A stretch of 64,000 nucleotides of DNA from Lawsonibacter asaccharolyticus (GTDB taxonomy: Bacteria; Bacillota; Clostridia; Oscillospirales; Oscillospiraceae), in NCBI GenBank assembly GCA_003112755.1, contig BFBT01000001.1, positions 992,001 to 1,056,000 of the forward strand, given 5' to 3'. The position numbers and the translations under genes were made by a program. The notes under the pieces are model-generated. The model saw only the letters and a list, made by a program, of their open reading frames with translations, did no database searches and was not told the origin of the DNA. The first letter of the stretch is position 1. Each line of letters begins with the position of its first letter. Shown here in pieces: positions 31,764 through 41,183 of this stretch.

Positions 31764-32426
31764 TCACCTCACAGAAAAACGGGTGATCCTACGCCACAGG
31801 AAGAACTCGCTGACCGCCAGGACCACTGCCAGAACGCCCCCCAGGATATAGGGAAGATCGCCCCACAGAGGGATCTTGGGCCCCGCCGCCATCACCATCA
31901 GGAAAATCAGGGCTGCCGTCATTACCATTGCGGCCAGAGCAACCACGATCCCCCTCCATACCCTGGACTCTACCATCAGCAGACCGCAGAGGGTGCCAAA
32001 GGCCAGGACTGTCCAGCACACCAGGGGGTACACCCACAGGGGCCAGCCTCCCAGCAGTGAGAGATCCCACCCCCAGGGATCGGTCCACCGGAGCGCCTTG
32101 GGCACCGCCGACATCAGCAGCTGGATGGCCCAGCTGGTCCCTACATAGAGCGCCAGGACCGGCTGAAGGGCCCAGAAGTAGCCCCGCCGCCGCCCGCCCA
32201 GAGTGAGGGAGATGTTTAGGTTGTTTGCGCCCATGGAAAAGCTCATGATAAACAGGATGAACGAGACGGTGACGGGCGCGGAAATGAAATAATTGTAGAA
32301 CAGATTTCGCTCGCCCTCCGGGGCCGGGAACAGGATGGCTCCCAAGGTGAGCACCGCCGCATATCCCGCCACCAGGGCCAGATTGATCCTGGCCGACTGA
32401 AGCAGGAAGCGGAATTCCTTTCTCAT
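31764..32426 (-). CDS. Multi-pass membrane protein, ABC-2-type permease subunit
   Basis: A 220-residue membrane protein with about six hydrophobic segments. The N-terminus (MRKEFRFLLQSARINL) is the amphipathic start common to ABC-2 permeases, followed by an SMGANNLNISLTLGGRRRGY stretch near 65-84 of the YtrB/C-like systems. It lies 12 bases after the ATPase gene and four bases before the second permease, a tight operon. Confidence 0.78.
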   Translation of the reverse strand: MRKEFRFLLQSARINLALVAGYAAVLTLGAILFPAPEGERNLFYNYFISAPVTVSFILFIMSFSMGANNLNISLTLGGRRRGYFWALQPVLALYVGTSWAIQLLMSAVPKALRWTDPWGWDLSLLGGWPLWVYPLVCWTVLAFGTLCGLLMVESRVWRGIVVALAAMVMTAALIFLMVMAAGPKIPLWGDLPYILGGVLAVVLAVSEFFLWRRITRFSVR

Positions 32427-32438
32427 ACCTTCCCCTCC

Positions 32439-33326
32439 TTACTGGGCATCTCCGTGGCCGCACAGGGCCACAAACACGTTCTGAAGGTTCATGGGGGACA
32501 CATCCACATCGGCCTGCCGGGCCTGACGGAACTGGGCGTCGCTCCCCCGGACGGCAGCGGTCTTGTGCCGCCCCATCTGCTGGACGGAGAGGACCTCCAG
32601 GCCGGCACAGGCCTGGTCCACCACGTCCTCCCGGCCGGAGATATAGCGGAACTGCTCCACCAGTTCCTCTGTGGGGCTGTTTTCCAGGATGCGCCCCTGG
32701 TCCAGGATGATGACCTGCTCAAAGACGGAGGCGGCCTCCTCTATGATGTGAGTAGAGACCAGGAAGGTCCGCCCCGTCTGGGCAAAGTCCTCCAGCAGCA
32801 GCTGATAGAAGCGCTCCCTCATCACCACATCCAGCCCCGCCGCCGGCTCATCCAGAATGGTGATGGGTGCCCGGCTGGCCAGGGCGATCAGGATGGTCAC
32901 CATAGACATCTGCCCCTTGGACAGCTGACTGATCTTCTTTTTTGGTTCCAGCTGAAACTCGTTCAGCAGGCGGTCGGCATACTCCTGGTCCCAGTTGGGG
33001 TAGAATATGGCGGCCGACTTCAGGTAGTACCGGACCTTCTGGTTGTTGGGACCTGAGAACAGGGTGGGCTGGAGCTCCCGGGAAAAGCAGATCTGCTCCA
33101 GCGCCCTGCAGTTCTCCCACACCGGCTCTCCATCGCAGGTCACCTGCCCGCTGTCCTTGGTGTTCTGGCCTGTGAGGATGCCCAGCAGGGTGGTCTTACC
33201 CGCCCCGTTTCGTCCGATCAGCCCATAGATCCTGCCCGGCTGGATGGTCAGGTCCAGCCCCTCCAGCACCCGCTTGCTCCCATAGGACTTGCACAGCCCC
33301 TCCGCTTTCAAAATGCCTGTATTCAT
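32439..33326 (-). CDS. ABC transporter ATP-binding protein
   Basis: A 295-residue ATPase that should energise the two membrane proteins encoded next. Walker A GRNGAGKTT is at 38-46, the signature LSKGQMSM near 140, Walker B ITILDEPAAGLD near 155-166, and the switch His in VSTHIIEEA near 193. The C-terminal 70 residues are an extra domain seen in bacitracin/YtrB-type ATPases. The start overlaps the gntR stop by four bases. Confidence 0.92.
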   Translation of the reverse strand: MNTGILKAEGLCKSYGSKRVLEGLDLTIQPGRIYGLIGRNGAGKTTLLGILTGQNTKDSGQVTCDGEPVWENCRALEQICFSRELQPTLFSGPNNQKVRYYLKSAAIFYPNWDQEYADRLLNEFQLEPKKKISQLSKGQMSMVTILIALASRAPITILDEPAAGLDVVMRERFYQLLLEDFAQTGRTFLVSTHIIEEAASVFEQVIILDQGRILENSPTEELVEQFRYISGREDVVDQACAGLEVLSVQQMGRHKTAAVRGSDAQFRQARQADVDVSPMNLQNVFVALCGHGDAQ

Positions 33327-33703
33327 TTGGCTTCTCCTTCCTCGATGGCCCGGCGCACCATGGCCAGCAGTTCTTCCCCGGTCACAGCCAGGGAGGCCCC
33401 CTCCTTTACCAGGGGCCGCACATAGCTGTCGTAAAACGCCGCTTTCCGCTTGGCCCGCACGGCCTGCTCCGCCCCCGGGGCCACGAACATGCCGATGCCC
33501 CGGCGCTTATACAGGATCCCCTCCGCCGAGAGGAGGTTGAGCCCTTTGGCCGCCGTGGCCGGGTTGATGTGATAGACCCGGGAGAGCTCATTGGTGGAGG
33601 GCACCTGCTCCTCCTCCCGGTAGACGCCCCGCAGGATGTCGTCCTCCAGCATCTGAGCGATCTGGAGATAGATCAGTGACTGATCGCTGAGGGTCCCATG
33701 CAT
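33323..33703 (-). CDS. GntR-family regulator (YtrA-like)
   Basis: A 126-residue repressor type: a winged HTH at about 10-75 (YLQIAQMLEDDILRGVYREE, then VPSTNELSRVYHINPATAAK) plus a short helical tail instead of a large effector domain, as in the YtrA subfamily that governs ABC exporters. The ATG at 33703 follows GGAGGCGGTGAG. It is translationally coupled to the ATPase gene. An ATTAC-N4-GTAAT dyad at its own promoter indicates autoregulation. Confidence 0.88.
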   Translation of the reverse strand: MHGTLSDQSLIYLQIAQMLEDDILRGVYREEEQVPSTNELSRVYHINPATAAKGLNLLSAEGILYKRRGIGMFVAPGAEQAVRAKRKAAFYDSYVRPLVKEGASLAVTGEELLAMVRRAIEEGEAK

Positions 33704-33736
33704 CTCACCGCCTCCTGTCCTTCGGTTTATCGGTTC

Positions 33737-33781
33737 ATTACTTGTGTAATTAATCATATCACCTATATCCCTTTTTGTCAA
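33737..33781 (-). promoter_or_regulatory. gntR-ABC operon promoter with operator dyad
   Basis: Minus strand TTGACA (33776-33781), 17 bases, TATGAT (33753-33758): near consensus. ATTAC-N4-GTAAT (33737-33750) sits at the expected transcription start, a position suited to repression by the first gene product. Confidence 0.65.
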
Positions 33782-33799
33782 TAAAAAAGGCAAAAAAAG

Positions 33800-33828
33800 T
33801 CCCGCCCCAGCACTAGGCTGGGGCGGGA
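33800..33828 (-). terminator. Terminator of the oleate hydratase gene
   Basis: A 12-bp stem (33800-33811 with 33817-33828) followed on the minus strand by ACTTTTTTT, five bases past the stop codon. Confidence 0.85.
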
Positions 33829-33832
33829 GCCA

Positions 33833-35605
33833 TCAAATCAGGTGGTAGCGGAGGAGGAGTTCCTCTATCACGGTCCCGGACACATGCTTCAGGGCCTTCT
33901 TCTCCACGAATCCATACAGGAAGGGCAGGTCCATCTCCGTCAGCTTTTTGCCGTCCATCATTTTGGATGCGGCATCCAGCAGACAGCGCACATCGTAGCA
34001 AGACCCCCACACCTCAGGCACCCCCCGGTCGATGTCCAGCAGGGTGTAGACGGCCTCCATACCGGTTCGGACAGAGTACTCGGTGGTGAAGATGGTGTCC
34101 CGTGCCGTCTCGGCGAACTGGCCGATAAAGGCGAAGTTCACACAGCCCTCCGGCACCACGTCGGGCCGGTCCCCCCGGGTCCGGGGCATGAAGAAGGCGG
34201 TGATGTAGGGCATCATGCAGGGGATGGTGCTGGCAGACTGCTCCGCCAGCAGGGGGATCTCCTCCTCCGGCACCCCCAGGTGGTACAGCCACTCCATGCA
34301 GATCTCCCGGCCGGTACACGCCCGCATGGGCTTTTTCACATAGTCCCCGGGGACATCGGTGAACAGGCCGTAGATCCACCCCACCAGCTGCCCCTCCGGC
34401 TGGGCCTTGAAGTGGGGCTGGCGGTTGAAGGTATAGCTCATCATCCAGGCGGAGTCCTTCACCGTGACGATACCGCCGGTGACCACCTTCCCGGAGAAGG
34501 GGTCCCGCTTGCAGACCTTTTCCAGATAGGGCGGGATCTTGTCGTCCAGGGTGGTGACGGTGGCCGACTCCCAGTTGGTAAGGCCCGGCTTGGTGCAGTA
34601 CTTGTCCGGGCGGCCGAAGGCCGGGTCCTGGGCAGCGATGTTCCGCCACAGCTGCCAGCAGCCCCCCACCGGCTCAGTGAGGAACTCCGGGGCGCGGTCG
34701 TTGCTGCCCAGAGAGGAGTTCTCCGTGCAGGAGCCGTTTGTGACGAACACCAGGTCGTCCTCAGTGAGCGCCCTGACCTCCTCCCGGCCCTCCCGGACCC
34801 ACACCAGCTGCTTTGCCACCTTTCGGCCCGGGGCGATGTCGAAGATCACGTTGGTGACCTGCGTGTCATACTGAAACTGCACATTGTGCTCCTTCAGGTA
34901 GTGCACCATGGGCAGGATCAAGGACTCATACTGGTTGTACTGGGTAAATTTCAGGGCCGAGAAGTCGGGCAGGCCGCCGATATGGTGGATGAACCGCTGG
35001 AGATACAGCTTCATCTCCAGGGCAGAGTGCCAGGTCTCGAAGGCGAACATGGTCCGCCAGTAGAGCCAGAAGTTGGAGCGGAAGAACTCCTCGGTGAACA
35101 CGTCGGTGATGGTCCTGTCGTACAGGTCCTCGTCCCGGGTGAGGAAAAGCTTCATGATCTCCAGGGCGGCCTTGTCGCTCAGAGTGAACTTCCCGTCTGT
35201 ATGGGCGTCCTTTCCCCGATCCACCGTGGCCCGGCACAGGGAATAGTTGGGGTCCTCCTTGTTCAGCCAGTAGTATTCGTCCAAAACAGAATTCTCCGGG
35301 TGCTCCAGGGATGGGATGGAGCGAAACAGGTCCCACAGGCACTCGAAGTGATTCTCCATCTCCCGGCCGCCCCGGATCACGAAGCCCCGGGTGGGGTCCT
35401 GGATGCCGTCGCAGGCCCCGCCGGGGAGCTTTAGCTCCTCCAGGATGTGGATGTTCTCCCCCTTCATCTGCCCGTCCCGCACCAGGAAGCAGGCGGCCGC
35501 CAAGCTGGCCAGGCCGGAACCCACCAGCCAGGCGGATTTCCGTTCCACGCCCTCCGGCTTACGGGGGCGGGCAAATGCCTCGTAATTTCCGCTGCTGTAA
35601 TACAT
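33833..35605 (-). CDS. ohyA: Oleate hydratase (MCRA family)
   Basis: FAD-dependent enzyme that adds water to the cis-9 double bond of free oleate or linoleate, making 10-hydroxy fatty acids and detoxifying them. The 590-residue chain is full length. It starts [14 protein letters not shown], the family N-terminus, has the FAD-binding [16 protein letters not shown] near 27-42, and [16 protein letters not shown] near 78-93 around the catalytic Glu. I prefer the ATG at 35605, eight bases after GGAGG; the ATG at 35611 is too close. It has its own promoter and terminator. Confidence 0.95.
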   Translation of the reverse strand: MYYSSGNYEAFARPRKPEGVERKSAWLVGSGLASLAAACFLVRDGQMKGENIHILEELKLPGGACDGIQDPTRGFVIRGGREMENHFECLWDLFRSIPSLEHPENSVLDEYYWLNKEDPNYSLCRATVDRGKDAHTDGKFTLSDKAALEIMKLFLTRDEDLYDRTITDVFTEEFFRSNFWLYWRTMFAFETWHSALEMKLYLQRFIHHIGGLPDFSALKFTQYNQYESLILPMVHYLKEHNVQFQYDTQVTNVIFDIAPGRKVAKQLVWVREGREEVRALTEDDLVFVTNGSCTENSSLGSNDRAPEFLTEPVGGCWQLWRNIAAQDPAFGRPDKYCTKPGLTNWESATVTTLDDKIPPYLEKVCKRDPFSGKVVTGGIVTVKDSAWMMSYTFNRQPHFKAQPEGQLVGWIYGLFTDVPGDYVKKPMRACTGREICMEWLYHLGVPEEEIPLLAEQSASTIPCMMPYITAFFMPRTRGDRPDVVPEGCVNFAFIGQFAETARDTIFTTEYSVRTGMEAVYTLLDIDRGVPEVWGSCYDVRCLLDAASKMMDGKKLTEMDLPFLYGFVEKKALKHVSGTVIEELLLRYHLI

Positions 35606-35637
35606 ATCCATGACCTCCAGATCGAGTTTGTGAGGTC

Positions 35638-35666
35638 AGTATAGCGCCCCCGGCCCTGCCTGCCAA
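35638..35666 (-). promoter_or_regulatory. ohyA promoter
   Basis: Minus strand TTGGCA (35661-35666), 17 bases, TATACT (35638-35643). Confidence 0.6.
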
Positions 35667-35674
35667 TGGATAGA

Positions 35675-35711
35675 GGGGGCCCGCTGTCGCAAATTGCGAC
35701 AGCGGGCCCCC
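35675..35711. terminator. Perfect 18-bp inverted repeat between tetR and ohyA
   Basis: Arms 35675-35692 and 35694-35711 are exact complements around one central base (GTCGCAAATTGCGAC at the core). It lies just past the TetR stop and just before the ohyA promoter. The T-run is poor on both strands, so it could be a terminator or an operator controlling ohyA. Confidence 0.5.
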
Positions 35712-35723
35712 TTTGTCTGGATC

Positions 35724-36290
35724 TCAGGGCTCTTTCCGCCGGGCCATGCGCTCCAGGGCCGCGGCGATATTTCCCTCCATCACGGTATTGACCCGGCTCA
35801 CCAGCCTGGCGGGCTCCTCCTTCATGCCCCCCTGCATCCACTCCACCGTCAGCCCCACAAAGGCGTACTTGTAGAAGTGGGCCAGAAAGGCCCGGTCCTC
35901 CTCCGGGACCTGGGTCCCCGCCGCCCTCTCCTCCACTACGTCCCGCATCAGCTGGTAGGTCACCCGGTACAGGTAGCCCTCCAGCAGCTCCCGGCTGACG
36001 GAGTGGTAGGTATTGCGGACCAGGGCCCGGTTGTCCCGGATGTACTCCAGGACCTGGAGGAACCCCTGCTGCCAGGTGTCCCCGTCCCGCTTTCCCTCCA
36101 GCAGGCGCTGGGCGTCGGTGGTGTAGATCCACTCCAGCAGGGCGTAGATATCCTGAAAGTGGTAGTAAAAGGTCTGGCGGTTCACCCCGCACTGCTCGGT
36201 GATGTCGGCGATGGTGATCTTATTCAGCGGCTTGTGCTCCAGCAGCTCCTTCAGCGCAGAGGCCAGGGCCCGCTTTGTGATCTGCGACAT
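35724..36290 (-). CDS. TetR-family regulator (DhaS-like)
   Basis: A 188-residue regulator with an N-terminal HTH (ITKRALASALKELLEHKPLN, then ITEQCGVNRQTFYYHFQDIY) and the TetR_C_8-type C-terminal domain seen in DhaS-like proteins. GGAGG precedes the ATG at 36290. It lies about 45 bases after the second ABC half-transporter gene, so it is probably the last gene of the exporter operon. It may also act on the neighbouring ohyA promoter. Confidence 0.85.
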   Translation of the reverse strand: MSQITKRALASALKELLEHKPLNKITIADITEQCGVNRQTFYYHFQDIYALLEWIYTTDAQRLLEGKRDGDTWQQGFLQVLEYIRDNRALVRNTYHSVSRELLEGYLYRVTYQLMRDVVEERAAGTQVPEEDRAFLAHFYKYAFVGLTVEWMQGGMKEEPARLVSRVNTVMEGNIAAALERMARRKEP

Positions 36291-36333
36291 GGCGCTCCTC
36301 CTGTCTCCGGTGCCTTCCGCCCACGTCCGGGGG

Positions 36334-38493
36334 TCAGGACAGCTGGAACTGACCGGTGTAGAGTTGATAGTAGCGTCCCTTCTGGTCCAGCAGCTCCTGG
36401 TGATCGCCCTTCTCCTGGATCTCGCCATGCTCGATGACCACGATGCAGTTGGAGTTGCGGACCGTGGACAGGCGGTGGGCGATGACAAAGACGGTGCGGC
36501 CCTCCATCAGGGCATCCATCCCCTGCTCGATGTGCCGTTCAGTGCGGGTGTCGATGGAGGAGGTGGCCTCGTCCAGGATCATCACCGGGGGATCGGCCAC
36601 GGCCGCCCGGGCAATGGCCAGCAGCTGGCGCTGGCCCTGGGACAGGTTCGCCCCGTCCCCGGTGACCATGGTCTGGTAGCCGTCCGGCAGGCGGCGGATG
36701 AAGGAGTGGGCATTGGCGCTCTTAGCGGCGGCGACGCACTCCTCGTCAGTGGCATCCAGCCGTCCGTAGCGGATGTTGTCCATGATGGTGCCGGTGAACA
36801 GGTGGGTGTCCTGGAGCACCGCCCCCAGGGAGCGGCGCAGGTCGTCCTTGCGGATGGCCTTCACATCGATGCCGTCATAGGTGATGAGTCCTCCCTCGAT
36901 CTCATAGAAGCGGTTGATCAGGTTGGTGATGGTGGTCTTGCCCGCGCCGGTGGAGCCTACGAAGGCGATCTTCTGGCCCGGGTTGGCGTAGACGGTCACA
37001 TCTTTCAGGATGCGTTTGCCGGGCACATAGGAGAAGTCCACATGGCTGAACCGGACGGCCCCCTTCAGCTCGGTGAGGTAGTAGTCCTCCCCGGGCACGT
37101 TGCGCACGGTGCCCCGGATCAGGTGGAGGGAGGGCTTGCCCGTGTGGTCCTGGTACTTCCAGGCCCAGCCGTGGCCGGCCAGGGCGGCCAGGTCGGTCAC
37201 TTCGGTGAGCCTGCCGTCAGAAGCCACCTCCACCCAGATGCCCTGGGAGGAGTCCACGCTGGGAGGCAGCAGCTTCAGGCCGCCGCTCTCGGTCCGCTCC
37301 GCCTGGCCCAGCTCGGTGAGGGCATCCTTTGCTCCCACCAGCACGGGGACCAGCGCCATGGCCGCGGTCCTTGGAGTTTTCCAGGCCCAGACACGGGGCC
37401 GGCCTGCGCCGTCAAAGACGGACAGGGTGCCGTTGGCGTCCTTCTCCGCCCCCACCAGGGTGACGGTCCCCTCGTCCACCTCGGGCTGGGTGTCCATCAC
37501 CTCAAAGATCCGCTCGGCGCCCGCCAGGGCGGAGAGGAGGGTGGTCATCTGCTGGGAGATCTGGTTCAGGGGCTGACCCACCTGCTTGGAGTAGTTGAGA
37601 TAGACCACCAGGCCGCCCAGGTCAAAGCCCTGGATGACAGACAGCAGTCCGCCGAATGCGGCGGTGAGGGCGTAGCTGATGTTCATCAGGTTGCCCGACA
37701 CGGGCATGATCATGGTGGAGTAGAAGTTGGCCTTCTGTGCCGCGTCCCGGTAGGTCTCATTGAGCTTGCGGAACTGATCCTTGGCCTGCTCCTCGTGGGT
37801 GAATGCCTTGACCACCTTCAGCCCCTCGATGATCTCCTGGATGTCGCCGTTCACGTCGCCCAGGGCTGCCTGCTGCTTCTGATAGAAGCGGCGGCTGCGC
37901 CCGCCCAGCTTGTTGAACAGCACCATGGTGAGCGCCAGCACCAGGGCGGTGACCAGGAACAGCTTCCAGTTGATGAAAAGCATCATGGCCACCAGGCCCA
38001 CGAACATCAGGCAGCTGGAGCACATGGAGACCACGCTCTGCTCCAGGGCCAGCTGCACGTTGTCCGCGTCGTTGGTGAAGCGGCTCATCAACTCGCCGTG
38101 GGGGTGCTTGTCAAAGTAGGAAAGCGGCAGGTCCTGCAATTTGTCGAACAGGTCCTTGCGCAGCCGGTTGATCCCCCGCTGGGCCAGCCGCACCATGACG
38201 GCGGACTGTCCGTAGGTGGCCGCGCAGCCGATGAGGTAGATGCCTACCAGGACCAGGATGGCCCGGCCCAGGCCGGCGAAGTCGGTGCAGCCCGACCAGA
38301 TGAAGTCGTTGATGATGCCCCGCATCATGTAGGAGCCGCCGATGTTGGTGAACACCGAGATCAGCAGGCATCCGAACACGGCCATCAGGGGCAGCTTGCT
38401 GCGGGTGAGATAACCCAGCAGCCTGGATATGGTCTTGCCCAGATCCTTGGGCTTCTGATAGCCCCCCCGGGGGGCGCGATTGGGTCCCGGCAT
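36334..38493 (-). CDS. ABC exporter half-transporter with an insertion before the ATPase
   Basis: A 719-residue type IV ABC exporter subunit. Six membrane segments occupy about 30-320. A nonconserved insertion of about 120 residues (roughly 345-470, rich in charged and Trp-containing stretches) precedes the ATPase domain, which has Walker A GSTGAGKTT, signature LSQGQRQ and canonical Walker B ILDEATSSID. It should pair with the 38493-40283 protein, whose site is degenerate. AAGGAG precedes the ATG, and the start overlaps the upstream stop (TAATG). Substrate unknown; multidrug or lipid export is typical. Confidence 0.9.
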   Translation of the reverse strand: MPGPNRAPRGGYQKPKDLGKTISRLLGYLTRSKLPLMAVFGCLLISVFTNIGGSYMMRGIINDFIWSGCTDFAGLGRAILVLVGIYLIGCAATYGQSAVMVRLAQRGINRLRKDLFDKLQDLPLSYFDKHPHGELMSRFTNDADNVQLALEQSVVSMCSSCLMFVGLVAMMLFINWKLFLVTALVLALTMVLFNKLGGRSRRFYQKQQAALGDVNGDIQEIIEGLKVVKAFTHEEQAKDQFRKLNETYRDAAQKANFYSTMIMPVSGNLMNISYALTAAFGGLLSVIQGFDLGGLVVYLNYSKQVGQPLNQISQQMTTLLSALAGAERIFEVMDTQPEVDEGTVTLVGAEKDANGTLSVFDGAGRPRVWAWKTPRTAAMALVPVLVGAKDALTELGQAERTESGGLKLLPPSVDSSQGIWVEVASDGRLTEVTDLAALAGHGWAWKYQDHTGKPSLHLIRGTVRNVPGEDYYLTELKGAVRFSHVDFSYVPGKRILKDVTVYANPGQKIAFVGSTGAGKTTITNLINRFYEIEGGLITYDGIDVKAIRKDDLRRSLGAVLQDTHLFTGTIMDNIRYGRLDATDEECVAAAKSANAHSFIRRLPDGYQTMVTGDGANLSQGQRQLLAIARAAVADPPVMILDEATSSIDTRTERHIEQGMDALMEGRTVFVIAHRLSTVRNSNCIVVIEHGEIQEKGDHQELLDQKGRYYQLYTGQFQLS

Positions 38494-40283
38494 TATTCAC
38501 CAACTCCTTCCTGCTGAGACTGATAGATCTCCTGATAGATGGGACTGGTAGCCAGCAGCTCCTCATGGGTGCCCCGGGCCGCAATGTGGTCATCCTCCAG
38601 AATGAGGATCTCATCGGCGTACTGCACCGAGGAGATCCGCTGGGCAATGATGATGACAGTGGTGTCCTTCAGGTTGGTGGCGAAGGACTCCCGAATGGCC
38701 GCCTCTGTGGCTGAGTCCACGGCAGAGGTGGAGTCGTCCAGGATAAGCACCGCCGGCTTGCGGAGCATGGCCCGGGCGATGCACAGTCGCTGCTTCTGGC
38801 CGCCGGACACGTTGACGCCGCCCTGGGACAGGCTGGTGTCGAAGCCGTCAGGGAAAGACATGATGAAGTCATAGGCCTGGGCGTCCTTGGCCGCCTGGAT
38901 CATCTCCTCCTCTGTGGCCTCCGGGTTGCCCCACAGCAGATTCTCCCGGATGGTGCCGGAAAAGAGGATGTTGGTCTGGAGCACCATGCCGATGCGGCCC
39001 CGGAGCTCCTCCAGGGGGTAGTCCCGCACATCCACCCCGTCCAGCAGCACCTGGCCGCCGGTGACATCGTAGAACCGGGGGATCAGGTTGACCAGAGTGG
39101 ATTTGCCCGTGCCGGTCCCGCCCACGATGGCCACGAACTGCCCCGGCCTTACATGGAAGCTAATGTGGGAGAGCACGTCGTCCCCGCTGCCCGAGGCCAC
39201 ATATTTGAAGGAGACGTCCCGGAACTCCACCTCGCCCCTGGGGGCGGGCAGGACGTGGTCCGTTCCGTCCGCCGCCTCCCCGGGGAGGGCCGCCCGGCAG
39301 ATCTCCCCCTCCGGCTTGTTCTCCACAGAGGGCTCTGTCTCCAGCACTTCCTTGATGCGGTGGGCGCAGGCCTGAGCCCGGGAGAGCTGGAGCAGGGACA
39401 TGGCCACCATCATCACGCTCATGAGGATCTGCACGATGTAGTTGATGAAGGCCTGGAGGTCGCCCAGTTCAAAGGTGCCCCCCATGACCATGCCTCCGCC
39501 GAAGTAGAGCACCGCCACTGTGGCCCCGTTGAGGGCCAGCATCATCACCGGCATGATCGCAATGATCCGCAGGCCCACCGCCAGAGCGGCGTCCATCAGC
39601 TCATCGTTGGACTTCTTGAACTTGATGCGCTCGTAGCCCTCCCGGACAAAGGCCTTCACCACTCGGATGGCCACCAGATTCTCCTGGAGCGTATTGTTCA
39701 GGTTGTCGATCTTGGTCTGCATGGTCTCAAAGAGCTTGGTGCACACCTTCATCAGAATGCCGATCACCAGCACCATCAGAGGAATGACCACCACCAGCAC
39801 CAATGCCAGCCTGGCGTTCAGATAGAAGCTGATACACAGGGCGGCCACCAGCATCACTGGGGCCCGTACCAGCATCCGCAGACCCATGGCCAGCATCATG
39901 GTCATGGCATTGACATCGTTGGTCATACGGGTGATGAGGGAGGCGGAGGAGAAACGGTCAATGTCCGCAAAGGAGAACTCCTGCACCTTGTCGAAGAGGC
40001 ACTGGCGCAGATTGGCGCCAAAGCCCTGGCTGGCAAAGGCAGAATACTTGGCCGCCAGCACACCGCACAGCATGGCCACGCCCGCCAGCACCAGCATCAC
40101 CGCACCCAGCTGAAAAATGTAAGTCTCGTCGCCGGCTGGGATGGCCGTATCCACGATCTCTGCCATGACCAGGGGCAGCAGCAGCTCACAGATGACCTCC
40201 ACCACGATGAGGATGGGAGACCAGACCGCCTGCCGCTTGTAGCCCTGCAGGTGGGTCAGAAACAACTGAAGCAAATCGATCAT
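38493..40283 (-). CDS. ABC exporter half-transporter with degenerate catalytic site
   Basis: A 596-residue subunit: membrane domain (about 15-310) with six helices, ATPase domain with Walker A GGTGTGKST and signature VSGGQKQR. Walker B reads ILDDSTSAVD, so the catalytic Glu is replaced by Asp. In heterodimeric exporters (for example TM287/288 and LmrCD) one subunit carries such a degenerate site, which matches the neighbouring canonical partner. The ATG at 40283 follows AAAGGAAG; the 12-codon upstream extension lacks a ribosome site. Confidence 0.92.
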   Translation of the reverse strand: MIDLLQLFLTHLQGYKRQAVWSPILIVVEVICELLLPLVMAEIVDTAIPAGDETYIFQLGAVMLVLAGVAMLCGVLAAKYSAFASQGFGANLRQCLFDKVQEFSFADIDRFSSASLITRMTNDVNAMTMMLAMGLRMLVRAPVMLVAALCISFYLNARLALVLVVVIPLMVLVIGILMKVCTKLFETMQTKIDNLNNTLQENLVAIRVVKAFVREGYERIKFKKSNDELMDAALAVGLRIIAIMPVMMLALNGATVAVLYFGGGMVMGGTFELGDLQAFINYIVQILMSVMMVAMSLLQLSRAQACAHRIKEVLETEPSVENKPEGEICRAALPGEAADGTDHVLPAPRGEVEFRDVSFKYVASGSGDDVLSHISFHVRPGQFVAIVGGTGTGKSTLVNLIPRFYDVTGGQVLLDGVDVRDYPLEELRGRIGMVLQTNILFSGTIRENLLWGNPEATEEEMIQAAKDAQAYDFIMSFPDGFDTSLSQGGVNVSGGQKQRLCIARAMLRKPAVLILDDSTSAVDSATEAAIRESFATNLKDTTVIIIAQRISSVQYADEILILEDDHIAARGTHEELLATSPIYQEIYQSQQEGVGE

Positions 40284-40367
40284 CTTCCTTTCTTGGTTTT
40301 TTAAGAAGCTTATGGTCAAAATGACGAGAAATCCAGCCGCGCGCCCGCCGCTTCATCGTTCCCGCCC

Positions 40368-40844
40368 TCAGGCAAGGGGAGAAGCCCGCACGCCGGCCAG
40401 GGGAGCCTGGAGGTTCTCCAGCATCCGCAGATAGAAGCCCCGCATCACTGCCTGCTCCTCGGTGGTAAAGCCGGTGAACATTCTGCGGGTCACCCGCTGC
40501 AGGCAGGCGAAGCAGTCGTCCACCGCCTTCTCCCCCTTGGCGGTCAGCCGCACCCGGTTCCTCCGGGCGTCCCCAGGCTCCGGCTCCCGGTGAATATACC
40601 CCTTTTTCTCCAGGGATTTCAGGGATGCTGCCACTGCGGGCGGCGAAATGTTCAGCAGCTCCGCCAGCTCCCTCTGGGCCTGCCCGTCCGGGCAGCGCTC
40701 CCCCGCGCTGCGCAGGATGCACAGCAGAGGGGGATGGCCCACTTCCTGCAGTCCCGCCGCGCTCAATTCCGCCTGCACCGCATTCCGATGCGCCTGATGC
40801 ATCTGGTGTTCCAACACACCCAGATCCATGTTCAGACTGGACAT
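40368..40844 (-). CDS. MarR-family transcriptional regulator
   Basis: A 158-residue winged-helix regulator. The HTH lies near 50-95 (RELAELLNISPPAVAASLKS, LEKKGYIHREPEPGDARRNR), with dimerisation helices at both ends. It is the first gene of the operon with the heterodimeric ABC exporter and a TetR protein. Adjacent palindromes at its promoter suggest it represses its own operon until an exported compound is present. Confidence 0.9.
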   Translation of the reverse strand: MSSLNMDLGVLEHQMHQAHRNAVQAELSAAGLQEVGHPPLLCILRSAGERCPDGQAQRELAELLNISPPAVAASLKSLEKKGYIHREPEPGDARRNRVRLTAKGEKAVDDCFACLQRVTRRMFTGFTTEEQAVMRGFYLRMLENLQAPLAGVRASPLA

Positions 40845-40876
40845 ATCTCCGCCCCCTTACGGAATATTTTTCAATC

Positions 40877-40934
40877 ATTAACGGCTTAATAATTAACATG
40901 CTGATTATTTTAGCATTCGGCCATAAAAAGTCAA
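40877..40934 (-). promoter_or_regulatory. marR-exporter operon promoter with MarR-type dyads
   Basis: Minus strand TTGACT (40929-40934), 16 bases, TAAAAT (40907-40912). Downstream of the -10 are two overlapping dyads: ATTAA-N4-TTAAT (40877-40890) and TTAATAATTAA (40886-40896), AT-rich sites of MarR type. Confidence 0.55.
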
Positions 40935-41097
40935 GGGGAGCCCTGTATGTTTCAAAAATTGTTCATAAATGGACCGGCCCTCCCCTCTGCGGAGGCTGCG
41001 TCCCCGTGTAGGGCGTAGTGCCCCCATCGGCCTGCACGGGATACAGGCCCCACCGCTCCCCATCCTCCATTTATTTCATTTTCAGAAAGCTTATTTG

Positions 41098-41136
41098 GAA
41101 CATTCGTTTGACTTTTTTGCTTTCCTGTGCTATGCT
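41098..41136 (+). promoter_or_regulatory. lexA promoter with overlapping SOS box
   Basis: GAAC-ATTC-GTTT (41098-41109) fits the Firmicute LexA box GAAC-N4-GTTY. It overlaps the -35 TTGACT (41108-41113), which is 17 bases from TATGCT (41131-41136). This supports LexA autorepression. Confidence 0.75.
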
Positions 41137-41183
41137 TTTATTAAATGAACCGACGACGCCCATCTGTGGAAAGGAGTCAGACC

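Noticed and set aside
36334..38493. The insertion in the ABC subunit as a foreign domain
   Set aside because: The stretch of about 120 residues shows no recognisable domain, and similar variable linkers occur in clostridial exporters of this kind.
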